DNA of 64,000 bases. It comes from Candidatus Bathyarchaeota archaeon. GTDB lineage: Archaea; Thermoproteota; Bathyarchaeia; Bathyarchaeales; Bathycorpusculaceae. The notes under the pieces are model-generated. The model was not told where the DNA came from, made no database searches, and saw nothing but the letters and a program-made list of their open reading frames with translations. This document shows, piece after piece, positions 17,701 through 26,100 of this stretch. How positions within the stretch are numbered: the first letter of the stretch is position 1; each line of letters begins with the position of its first letter. Where the stretch lies: NCBI GenBank assembly GCA_013388905.1, contig JACAEI010000010.1, positions 29,962-93,961 of the forward strand. The letters run 5' to 3'. The position numbers and the translations under genes were made by a program.

Positions 17701-19332
17701 AAAAACGCGGTTGTGATTCATGCAGGAGATTATGGAGCTTCAAGTTTAAACATGACAAAATATTGGGTCAAGTGGCCTTCTTGGCGAATCATAGGCGCAT
17801 CTGTTTTAGGCGGAGAAGTATTAACCACCTTAGGAAAAAACAAGATTGATATACCTTTTGAACTGGATTCTGACGGATTTTATAATATATTTCTGAGAAT
17901 AGGCTTTGCACCCTCACGTGGAAACTTGCGCCTATTTGTTGATAGTAAAATTGTTCACGATTTTCGCTCGTATTATCCTCTAATGTCTAAACTTGAATGG
18001 GTGAACATAACAAGCTTAAACCTTGCCAAAGGTAAACATCTAATTACCCTTGAAAACGACGGGACAGGCTACAACGACGTAGACGCAATTGCTATCGTTA
18101 AACCATCATATCTCGAAGCGCGAATTAACGAAATAGTAACTAATCTTCAAGATTTTCAAGGTAGACTCCTCTATTTGTTAGAAGCAGAAAACACTTTTCT
18201 AAACGCCTCTTCAAGCAGCAACTGGTATTGGACGATAAGTCCCTACAATGGATACATAATTCGCTCAGAGAGCTTAGGTTTAAATGTCGCCTTTCTTGCA
18301 AGTGTAAATGCAACTTCTGAAACTGAATTTATGGAAGCACAACGAGCAATAGATGGCAATTTAGGCACAAGATGGGCTTCTGAAAAATATGTTCTTCCTC
18401 AATGGCTGGAATTAACGTGGAATACAACACAATCGCTTCGCGGCATCCGTATAGCTTTTGAAAATGCTTACGCGACTGACTATGCAATACAAACATGGAA
18501 TGGGACTAGTTGGATAAACCAGACAATTGTAACTGGAAACAATGAACTGGAAAGAGTACACGATTTCACTGGAATAGTTGAAACCAATAAGCTTCGAATC
18601 TATATAACGGGTTTTTCCATTTTTGACCGAGTAAGCATCTGGGAACTTGAGACATATTCCACTAAAATTGACTTAGCGTCATCAACGTTAACGATTCCGA
18701 GAACAGATGACTATATGTTAGCTGCAAGGATCGCCACAAGTCCAAAACACGGCAAACTCTATTTTAAAATTAATGACCGCATTCATTTTATTGATTGCAA
18801 TAGCTCTGTAAGCCAATTCGAATGGCACGAAATAGGCACGTTCAGTCTTAACGCAGGAAACATAACCTTAGGCGTAGGCGGCGAAGGTTTTGTTGAATTA
18901 GATGAGTTGCTGCTTTATTCGCTTAAAGAAGGAGAAGACCATCTCTCTCTGGATGATTTGTTTAATTCTCCAAGCCCAAAGGTTTCAGTTAACTATGAAA
19001 AATTAAATCCTTGCACTTTTAAAGTTCATATTAACACAAGTGAACCTTTCACATTGGTTTTTACTGAAACTTATGATGCTCTCTGGAAAGCTTTTATTGA
19101 TGGAGAAGCATTGACCCCTACTCCAGCTTACTCGCTAGTTAACAGTTTTTACATAAATAAAACTGGCCAATTTACAGTAACTATTTACTTTACTGGTCAA
19201 ACTAATGCGGATATAGGTTTGAAAGTTGCTCTAACTAGTTTTATCTTGCTAGTCATAGCCTTGCCGCTTGTTTGCTTTAATCGTCTAAATTTCATCAAGC
19301 AGAAGATTCCACGAATGAGGAAATCAGCTTGA
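14773..19332 (+). CDS. Fusion: GT2 glycosyltransferase, multi-pass membrane domain, extracellular discoidin-like domain
   Basis: 1519 residues. Residues 9-240 are a GT-A fold GT2 domain (VSIIVPAYNSQKTI, metal-binding FIDSDMTL, acceptor-side GEDFDLTKRF). Residues about 290-745 hold a dozen or so transmembrane helices, resembling GT-C/YfhO-like membrane proteins. The long C-terminal part (about 750-1480) is predicted extracellular and contains an F5/8-type C (discoidin/CBM32-like) domain around 1180-1290 (AIDGNLGTRWASE, PQWLELTWN) and another beta-sandwich. A final helix lies at about 1490-1510. The GTG start has GAGGAGG 6 nt upstream. It overlaps the methyltransferase gene by 4 nt. Likely role: transfer of a sugar from a lipid donor to cell-surface glycans; this is inference from the domains. 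Confidence 0.85.
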   Translation: MESAKKPLVSIIVPAYNSQKTIQQCLQSIKNQTYKNIETIVVDRHSKDKTAQIAKNFKTKLLYVTEERSTAKNYAAKEAKGDFLLFIDSDMTLAPETVDECVKKSLETNADALVIPLKSIGHSLLSECRKKERESLSSLSEFMEAPRFFKRAAFLRNGGYDEKIVCGEDFDLTKRFKKKGYKIEKIISQLYHFEDGASLRNILSKAYYYGKALPALIKKDPRETVERYANIRFASIKTTGATFKNAKLLLSFVLMKTFEYIAYFIGILVQLIRQITSNKFFQNLRIKLSVYKFAIINFAILTLVSFTIFRNFLLSAEWPGGGDVIGFVSRAYIYGKDFRWLYMWRQYSFGFVEGINFMDFFLMLIYWIFRDPSWTVKIFMFLVYLTAAFSMYFFAYKYAHNHIAALSASLVYILNQWLFSQLTEAHVDIIYSYALAPLIFLLLDNVLKTGKSRDIILLSLGLSLFVTSFHPECIVIYGIFFLLFTFLFLIFPSKNAKFKTLLYRVVKVFVPSAVLVFLLSAFFLLPFLFNIRAPYFHSSYVYPLEDSFGTSYQNITDAFTLRAVEKWGYVNLVDVYSGLGLPDFPVHTFLFLLFLLAYSMLLIRRDRYTIFFALSALVSIFLAKGAYSPFGQFFVWAWFNVPHFAIFRAANRWVMMTIFSHAFFTSLLVSYLASYVEGKASLRAVEQYLTVKVKVKDKNYSKNKKLVVSVDLLNNFFKKIHKVIYALSIFLLAFIFLSGFLSCFFFFSQGLQVYTPPEEDLSVYKWLASQSGDYKVISVCRSPSEWYDPLGGESDFASSGMLTSLGWSHDIGFDSSFIHDKPLLQNGGWDFKARQFVDYLRFRLARGHLTDNLLKMLGSFAYYYIVIPTYTTEQTRRFFLNQKGYQIAYNQSTIVLQNDYFTQRIFAANQSMFVVGGFESFDALCKIESLNMNKTILYYAPESIDYGSLLYEKANKSQMFCFANSDILDLAMISLGKNAVVIHAGDYGASSLNMTKYWVKWPSWRIIGASVLGGEVLTTLGKNKIDIPFELDSDGFYNIFLRIGFAPSRGNLRLFVDSKIVHDFRSYYPLMSKLEWVNITSLNLAKGKHLITLENDGTGYNDVDAIAIVKPSYLEARINEIVTNLQDFQGRLLYLLEAENTFLNASSSSNWYWTISPYNGYIIRSESLGLNVAFLASVNATSETEFMEAQRAIDGNLGTRWASEKYVLPQWLELTWNTTQSLRGIRIAFENAYATDYAIQTWNGTSWINQTIVTGNNELERVHDFTGIVETNKLRIYITGFSIFDRVSIWELETYSTKIDLASSTLTIPRTDDYMLAARIATSPKHGKLYFKINDRIHFIDCNSSVSQFEWHEIGTFSLNAGNITLGVGGEGFVELDELLLYSLKEGEDHLSLDDLFNSPSPKVSVNYEKLNPCTFKVHINTSEPFTLVFTETYDALWKAFIDGEALTPTPAYSLVNSFYINKTGQFTVTIYFTGQTNADIGLKVALTSFILLVIALPLVCFNRLNFIKQKIPRMRKSA

Positions 19333-20177
19333 AAAAGGATAATATGGAAAAATATTGGGATTTTGTAGCTTTAGAGGCTAAAGGCTCAGCGGCTGCTTTA
19401 CGTTTGGAAAAATGGAGAAAAGTTGCAAGAAATTGGCTAGCTGATTATGCTGATAAACGAGCTAAGGATTTTATTTTCAAGGTCTTGAACGAAGTTGTTA
19501 GGCTAAGCGGAGCTGTAAAGATTCTCGACATCGGCTGTGGTCCTGGAAAATGGTCAATTATGTTCGCCAAGAAATACTCCTTTGTTAAAGGTGTCGATAT
19601 AAGCCCAAACATGATTCGTCTCGCCGAAGAAAATGCCCAGAGAGAGAATTTGGAAAACATAAATTTTCAAGTAATGGATGTTTCTAATCTCGAGATTCCA
19701 GACGAAACATACGACTTTGTTAACTGCGTAACAGTTCTACAACATATTTTCGATGACGCTCAATGGAGAAGCGCTGTTCATGAAATAGCCAGGGTCACAA
19801 AAAGAAGCGGCTATATTCTGCTTTTTGAGATAGCGCCAAATTTTGCAATAAAGAAGCGCACACCAAATCTTTCTATAAGAACCATGCGCCAATACATTGA
19901 CGAATTTAGAAAAGCTGGGGCAAATCTTGTATATTGGCGCGCTGTAGACTTGTCTCTTCCAATAACCTATTTTGGATTAAAAGATTATGCGGCTTCTTTC
20001 AACAAGAAAGTTTACTATTTCATTTCTGAACGGCAGACGCTCTTGGCAGGTTTTCTATCATTTTTGTCTTCGGTTGCGACGCTGATTGCAAAAGTTGTTG
20101 ATTACAAGTTGGCTGAGACTCCGCTAAGCTTTCTCTCTTTTGGCAGAATTCTGCTTTTTCAGAAATCTAACAGATGA
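19329..20177 (+). CDS. Class I SAM-dependent methyltransferase
   Basis: 282 residues. Motif I ILDIGCGPGKW (about residue 65), the acidic end of strand 2 (GVDISPNM), and motif LQHIFDDAQW with VTKRSGYILLFE are those of the Methyltransf_11/25 group. Its TTG start overlaps the stop of the large glycosyltransferase fusion (TTGA), so both are made together; an ATG at 19344 is an alternative start. In this glycosylation context the likely substrate is a sugar or a lipid-linked glycan, but small-molecule or protein substrates cannot be excluded. Confidence 0.85.
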   Translation: MKKDNMEKYWDFVALEAKGSAAALRLEKWRKVARNWLADYADKRAKDFIFKVLNEVVRLSGAVKILDIGCGPGKWSIMFAKKYSFVKGVDISPNMIRLAEENAQRENLENINFQVMDVSNLEIPDETYDFVNCVTVLQHIFDDAQWRSAVHEIARVTKRSGYILLFEIAPNFAIKKRTPNLSIRTMRQYIDEFRKAGANLVYWRAVDLSLPITYFGLKDYAASFNKKVYYFISERQTLLAGFLSFLSSVATLIAKVVDYKLAETPLSFLSFGRILLFQKSNR

Positions 20178-20267
20178 TTTTCCTTCTAATTCGGAAACTG
20201 AACTCTCCCTAAAGCTATTTTCTCTATAAGCCAAAGCTTTAGCGATAACTCTGCAAGTGGATACTAA

Positions 20268-21023
20268 ATGAGGTGTTTCATAGTTCTGCCATGTTTTAAC
20301 GAAGAAAAAAATGTTAAACTCCTCATACACTCAATAGACCACGTGTTAAAAAACAAAATTCCCTACAAAATAATCGCAGTTAACGATGGAAGCCGCGACC
20401 TCACATGCAAAGTTCTCAAAGAGCTTTCAGCAGATTATCCTATCCGTGTAGTTGAACATTACATTAACATGGGTTTAGGCGCTGCTTTAAGAAGCGGTTT
20501 ACTTGCAGCTACCGAAGAAGTTTTTGATGATGACGTTGTTATAACGATGGATTCAGATAACACGCACGACCCTAAGCACATTTTAGGAATGTTAGCCGCT
20601 TCGAAAAAAGCTGACATCGTTGTGGGTTCCCGTTACGTGGAAGGTGGGGCTCAGTTAAATGTGCCCTCGCATCGTGTAGTCCTAAGCAGATTCATCAATA
20701 CTCTTGTTGGAAAACTGTTTAAATTACCCGTCAAGGACACTACGAGTGGCTTCAGATGTTTTAGGGCTATATTGCTGAAGCGTCTATGTGCCCTGCTTAA
20801 AGGAAGCATTATCGATTCAAAAGGTTTTGAATCTTCGTTGGAATTGCTGTTTAAAGCGGTTCATTTAGGCGGTTTTCCTGTTGAAATTCCGATTCTTCTT
20901 GACTATGGAAAAAAAGAAGGCAAAAGCAAACTACGCATTTTTTCAACTATTCTCAACTATTTGGTTCTTCTGTTCAAGTTCAGACATCTGTTGCAGAAGA
21001 GTAATTCGCGAAATCTTTGTTAG
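20268..21023 (+). CDS. GT2 glycosyltransferase, dolichol-phosphate sugar synthase-like
   Basis: 251 residues. FIVLPCFNEEKNV at the N-terminus, NDGSRDLT, the metal-binding TMDSDNTHDP, VVGSRYVEGG and TSGFRCFR (about 160-170) are the signature blocks of DPM1/DPG-type GT2 enzymes, which load a nucleotide-sugar onto dolichyl phosphate at the cytoplasmic face. No C-terminal membrane helices follow, so it is the soluble DPM1-like form with a hydrophobic tail segment. It sits 90 nt downstream of the methyltransferase and probably belongs to the same surface-glycan module. Confidence 0.88.
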   Translation: MRCFIVLPCFNEEKNVKLLIHSIDHVLKNKIPYKIIAVNDGSRDLTCKVLKELSADYPIRVVEHYINMGLGAALRSGLLAATEEVFDDDVVITMDSDNTHDPKHILGMLAASKKADIVVGSRYVEGGAQLNVPSHRVVLSRFINTLVGKLFKLPVKDTTSGFRCFRAILLKRLCALLKGSIIDSKGFESSLELLFKAVHLGGFPVEIPILLDYGKKEGKSKLRIFSTILNYLVLLFKFRHLLQKSNSRNLC

Positions 21024-21687
21024 GACGTTGCATATTCCAAGTGAACCTCGCTGCTCTCTGGGATTCCGTTCTGTTCTACGTCGTCTACCCAGTGAAACAC
21101 ATAACATTTTTCTGAATAGCTATTGAAATTCTTTGAAACTATTTCCTTGAAATATATGCCGCTGGCCCATGTTCCTTTCCACGTAAAGCCATACATTATA
21201 ACAATCAAGTTGGTCTTATCCGTTAAAACTTCTATCACAAACAAATCTTCATGCCCGGAATTTACTGAAGCTCTATTTAATGATGCGACAACCACATTGT
21301 TTTGAGTTATAAACGAGTAATGTGTATCATTTGCTGCAAATTTCACAGAAGTAACTCCCACGGCTTCATAGTATCCAACAGTCTTTTGTGGGCATGGACC
21401 ACCAAAAAAGACCACTGTGGCATTGTTTATCACTGACATGTTTAGTTCTCCTGATTCAAGTATCGCATTATTGTTTGATGTGAAACCTTGCCTTTGAGGA
21501 TTGGTTGTTAGCCCATAAACGACTCCTTCTGCCACGGCATCATAAGCTGTTTCTGCCGCTGCAGTGCCTTCCTTTGGATTCTTATAGAAAAAGTAAACAC
21601 TGTTCGAAGGAGCTTTGAGGACTTGACTACCGATAAGAGCGATTGACTGGCTGACTGCTTTACGAGCGTTTACTCTTCCATAACCAT
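21020..21687 (-). pseudogene. C-terminal part of the subtilisin-like protease, in shifted frame
   Basis: This stretch (about 220 residues) continues the S8 protease after the frame break. It starts YGYGRVNARKAV, the last helix region of the subtilisin fold, and goes on into a C-terminal domain of about 190 residues with NATVVFFGGPCPQ and WKGTWASGIYFKEIV. That domain looks like the GGP-containing region of the neighbouring S-layer candidate and may hold the protease at the cell wall. The open frame reaches further upstream (to 21901) but that part is an out-of-frame shadow of the catalytic domain. The end overlaps the 3' end of the convergent GT2 gene by 4 nt. Whether it is translated depends on the frameshift being real. 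Confidence 0.7.
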
Positions 21688-22926
21688 AAAAACATCGAAT
21701 CCTACAGCACCCAAATCGTCTGCCGTGTATAAGAGTTGACTGCGAACTTGCTCGTTGCTCATGGTAGGATACTGGCTTAACACAAGAGCTGCGACGCCCG
21801 CAACATGCGGACATGCCATTGAGGTTCCACTCATTGACAAGTAATAGTCCCATAAGTATGTCGAATATATGCTTGTGCCAGGCGCAGCTAAGTCCACCCA
21901 ATCACCATAAGTGGTAAACGATGCGGGATTGTCGTTCTCATTTGTCGCTGTAACTGCTACAACTTCGTCATAAGCCGCTGGATAATGCCTACTATTTGAA
22001 GCGCTGTTACCGGCTGCGGCAATCACTAAAGCGCCAATGTTTGTGGCGTATTTGATGGCGACATGTATCAGTTGACTTTCTTGGCTGCTGCCCCAACTAC
22101 AACTTATTATGCGTGCTCCCTGATTCGCAGCGTGTATTATTGCATTTGCAAGATCGTCACTATAGCCTATTCCATTATCCGCAAAGCCTTTTTCTGCAAT
22201 AACTCTGACTTGTGCTAATCCAGCTATGCCCTTGCTATTGTTAAGCGTAGCAGCGATTATGCCTGCACAGTGGGTCCCATGTCCATGGTCGTCAGTGGGG
22301 TCTGAATCATCATTAACCCAGTCATATCCCAAAGCAACATAGTTTGCCGCCAAATCTGAGTGATTATATATACCAGTATCAACAACAGCCACAAGAACTG
22401 AATAATCGCCTTTTTGCGCATCCCAGGCAATATTAGCCTCAATTTTTGCTGGACCCCACTGGTTAATCCACTCTGGATCGTTTACAGTGGCGTCTATGTA
22501 GAATTTCCAATTCGGCTCTACAAAATCTACGTTCTCGTTAAGCAGAATTGCTTTGAGAAATTTTGAAACTTTATTGGTTGGAATACTTACCACAAAACCT
22601 CGAATTGAGTCATTTAAAGAAATTTGGTTCGTTATAAAACCTTTCTCTTTTGTGATTAATGAAGTAAATTCCAAGGGTTTCTCTCCGTGAAAGCCTACCA
22701 CTAGTTCTACATGACTTCCGTTGTATGCAAACTCGAATGATGACTCAGAAAGTTCACCAGAATTGTTCACGTTGAAAGGCCATTGTTTAAACCATAAGTG
22801 TTCTTCGCTTATCCCAAAAGATGATAGATTCAACAAATAGATCTCCTCCATCATTAGCGTTATCATTGCTAGAAGAAATGAGAAAATGATAGCTTTGGAG
22901 GAGGGGTTTTTCATTGACGTTCCCAC
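21670..22926 (-). CDS. Subtilisin-like serine protease (S8), N-terminal and catalytic part, frameshifted
   Basis: 418 residues as read. The N-terminus has a hydrophobic signal or anchor (the ATG at 22914 is the better start; the longest frame begins with GTG). A propeptide-like region (about 60-145) precedes the catalytic domain with Asp183 (AVVDTGI), His216 (DDHGHGTHCAG), oxyanion Asn307 (AAAGNS) and Ser369 (SGTSMACPHVAG), all intact. The frame breaks after GFDVF (residue 413) and stops five codons later; a -1 shift on the T5 run (21688-21692) gives GFDVFYGYGRVNARKAV, the expected end of an S8 domain. So the gene is one CDS spanning 21020-22926 broken by a missing T, or read by slippage. It is divergent from the S-layer candidate. 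Confidence 0.85.
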   Translation of the reverse strand: MGTSMKNPSSKAIIFSFLLAMITLMMEEIYLLNLSSFGISEEHLWFKQWPFNVNNSGELSESSFEFAYNGSHVELVVGFHGEKPLEFTSLITKEKGFITNQISLNDSIRGFVVSIPTNKVSKFLKAILLNENVDFVEPNWKFYIDATVNDPEWINQWGPAKIEANIAWDAQKGDYSVLVAVVDTGIYNHSDLAANYVALGYDWVNDDSDPTDDHGHGTHCAGIIAATLNNSKGIAGLAQVRVIAEKGFADNGIGYSDDLANAIIHAANQGARIISCSWGSSQESQLIHVAIKYATNIGALVIAAAGNSASNSRHYPAAYDEVVAVTATNENDNPASFTTYGDWVDLAAPGTSIYSTYLWDYYLSMSGTSMACPHVAGVAALVLSQYPTMSNEQVRSQLLYTADDLGAVGFDVFMVMEE

Positions 22927-22971
22927 TTTTTGGAGTTTTGTTGAACAGTTTTTTTGTTTTACATAGATACA

Positions 22972-22993
22972 ATATGTCTAAAATTAGACATAT
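22972..22993. promoter_or_regulatory. 22-bp perfect palindrome between protease and S-layer candidate
   Basis: The arms ATATGTCTAA and TTAGACATAT are perfect inverted repeats around an AA spacer. The site lies 45 nt before the protease and about 190 nt before the S-layer candidate, just upstream of a TATA-like box for the latter. A 10-bp direct repeat TTGTTGAACA flanks it at 22938-22947 and 23034-23043. Size and symmetry fit a dimeric regulator's operator; the regulator is unknown. Confidence 0.5.
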
Positions 22994-23017
22994 CTATAAG
23001 AATATGCTCGCACCGAC

Positions 23018-23026
23018 TTATAAACT
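23018..23026 (+). promoter_or_regulatory. TATA-like box of the S-layer candidate gene
   Basis: The sequence CTTATAAAC is a close fit to archaeal TATA elements. Transcription would start near 23048 and leave a leader of about 135 nt before the ATG at 23184, long for an archaeal mRNA. A second, weaker AT-rich candidate (TTTTAATAAAC near 23130) would give a short leader instead. Confidence 0.4.
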
Positions 23027-23183
23027 TTCCTTATTGTTGAACAATTTGAAACACATTGCTAAGTAATATGTTTTGTTTGATTCATTTTCAGTGTCATATT
23101 CTAATTCTGAATCAAAACCACTAAAAAGTTTTAATAAACATACCAACGTTTTCGTAAAATGAACCAAAAAGAGGAATGAAAAA

Positions 23184-26100
23184 ATGAAAAAAACAAGTTC
23201 GCTGATTAACAAAAAAACAATACTAACAATCACTTTGGCAATAGTTCTAACAGTTAGCATGTATGCGTCTTTGAATATTCTCAGCAACTTCGGTGCAACA
23301 GCAGCGTTATACTCTGAAACTGACTATAAAAGAATTAACGGAGTGTTAGGAAATGACAGCTACATACTTTATCCTTACGAGGAAAAAAGCTCTGTTGTTG
23401 GCTTTTCTAAATACGGTGAGCTAATGAACCCCTATGTTCCAGCAGGACTAAACTACAGCGGACAAATTGATCCTTTTGCTAACACCTACGTAGCTAGAAA
23501 AGATTGGAACGAAGGCTGGGTAATAAACGTTACATACGTCCAAAATGGCCAATATCAGAACGTCTGGGCTTTCGCCCTCTATAGCGACACTCTGGTCAGC
23601 GGCACACCTCCAGATCTTGATTGGCAACATGTCTCGGGTGCTCTCAGCAGTCCTTATTGTGGAAGAAAAACAAACGCTTATGCAAGAAGCTACCCTATAG
23701 AGATAATTTATGACGGTCCAAGAAAAGCAGTCTATCGACTCAAGACCGTAATATCTACAAACACGACACCGACCACTTTCGAAGATGACAAGATATTAGA
23801 ACTTACGTTCCATGTTATCTATGAAAAAGACAAGAAATATGTCCTTTGGATAAAGGACGTCAAAAGAGTCGACATAGGCAAAGGCATCGGAACTATGCAG
23901 GTTGAATTTAGCGAAAGAGGACAATGGGACATGGAGAGGTCTTCACATCCACGGGCTTATGCTTACTGGTACACCAATCGCACTACAGACTATGATAAAC
24001 ACATATTCTACAATGGCTCTTCCACTTATAGCCAAGCTCGCTATAATTATGAAGGTAATGCCCAAGTAGCTGGCTACGACGTCTGCCAAATTATAAGTAG
24101 CGGGCTTCCGTATGTAGGATGGGCTGCTTTCTGGCCAAATACCACTGTTAATTATGTTGAGGCTTACGATGTTACGACAGTAGAAATGCGGTTGACTACC
24201 CTTTCAACTTGTAATGATAGATACACCGCCAGTCTATGGCCCAGCGATTACAAGGTAGCTTCACTTAGGAGATATGAACCATTGAATACGCCTACCGTAT
24301 ATCCACGTGGTGAAGGTCGATGGAGCAATGAACCAATGGTTTTTGTTAATGATCTCCTTAAAACAATGGGGACTCATTACAATTGGGTCTACAATAGCAC
24401 GAGGGGAAGATGGGGCGTAGAATTCTTTTCCGCATACAACCCTGGTTCTTCAGATGTCATTCGTATTGTTTACAAGTCTAAACGATATCTGCAGAACGAC
24501 ATGAGTCCATCACCACATGAGCCGGGCACGCCATACGTGATTGGTGAATGGTCCTTTGATTTGACATGGGCTAACATAACACGATCAACAAATCAATTCC
24601 GTTGCGTTACGGCTTATGGTGTAACAGATTATCATGATGCTGATGATGCAGACAGACAAGGTTACAATAGACTTGACAGAGAAATTGTATTTCAGCTCGA
24701 CGAAGTCTTTAATCCATGGGATCTCAACCAAGCAGTACATAAACAAGAAAATGATTGGGTTTATAAGACAACTTTGACAAGTTCAGCCAACTATGTCACA
24801 TTATCTAGCGGTCTAGGCGATAGAATATGGCAGGACAAAACCACAGGCACATGGTATACATACAAATTGCAGACTGGAGACAACGCCACTGCTACATGGG
24901 TAAACGCCTTTGAAGATGGAGACAGCTACACCGCTCATAGCAAGAATTGGGCGCTAAAGCTATACGCCTATAATGATAGTGATGCGAACACTGATTATGC
25001 TCGTATAAGGATTACTCCTGAAGGCTTTGGACAAAACGGCACTTACATGTTCGGCAACCTTACAGAAGTAAGCTTCTGGTACAAGAAAATAGCAGGAAAC
25101 AGTAGCTATTATGGGCCACACCTTTTCATAAAGTTGTCTAATGGCTCAGCAACCAGTTGGGTAAACATTCAAATGTACAATAACCCAGTGCATTCTCCAT
25201 CTGGATGGGTGAAAGTAGACCTTGCAAACATTGACACTTACACTGATCAATCTTCAGCAGACGAGGCTTTCTGGTATGATTCAGACAGTTGGACAAAGAG
25301 TGCCAGTGGACCAATGGCTGGTGTCCCTTCAGGCGCTGGAACTGCGAAGCATTCGTTTGACTTTTATAGAAACAAGTTGGCAAGCTACTACGTTACTGAC
25401 ATAGTAGTGGAACTCGGTTATAATATTCCTGCTGGACAAGCGAAAACCTATTTGATTGACGACATCGATGTTGGCTATCTGACTGGAGCAGGCTGCATAC
25501 GCCACGAACGTGTATATAACATGGAAGAAGACAAACTTATACCATCTGACTGGGACAAATATTGCAGTTTTAGCGAAAAAGTCCTTGTAAACGGAACTTT
25601 ATGGAACAGATATAGCTATCACATCATTGATCCATCATATTCTGCCACAGCCTATCGTCCATACTACACGATAAACTTTGAAATAGGCAAAATATGGTTC
25701 TGGCATTATGTAGAAGGAACCGGATACACCAACTGGACTCTCTCAGCAGGAACCACAATAAAAGTTCTCTACTCAACAATTGAGTTTTGCACTAATGGAC
25801 GCTATGAATGGAACGTTGTAGGCACTCCTTCCGCCGCTGTAGACTCTGCGGGCGCATCGATGGTTTCATCTTCATTTGAAGAATGGAAGAACATAGAAGT
25901 CTACAAAGCAGCATTAGAAATAAAGGACTCATCATGGGGACCATACGTTCCATACCTGATAAGAGAGCAAGGAGTAGCCAATAGATCAAGATCACAGTAT
26001 CGCGATGTCACAAATAGACTACACTTAAAAGACGATTGGTGTTCAACTCTGCCAATTTCACGCAGTAACATTATCGTTGTAGGTGGACCTGCTGCAAACG

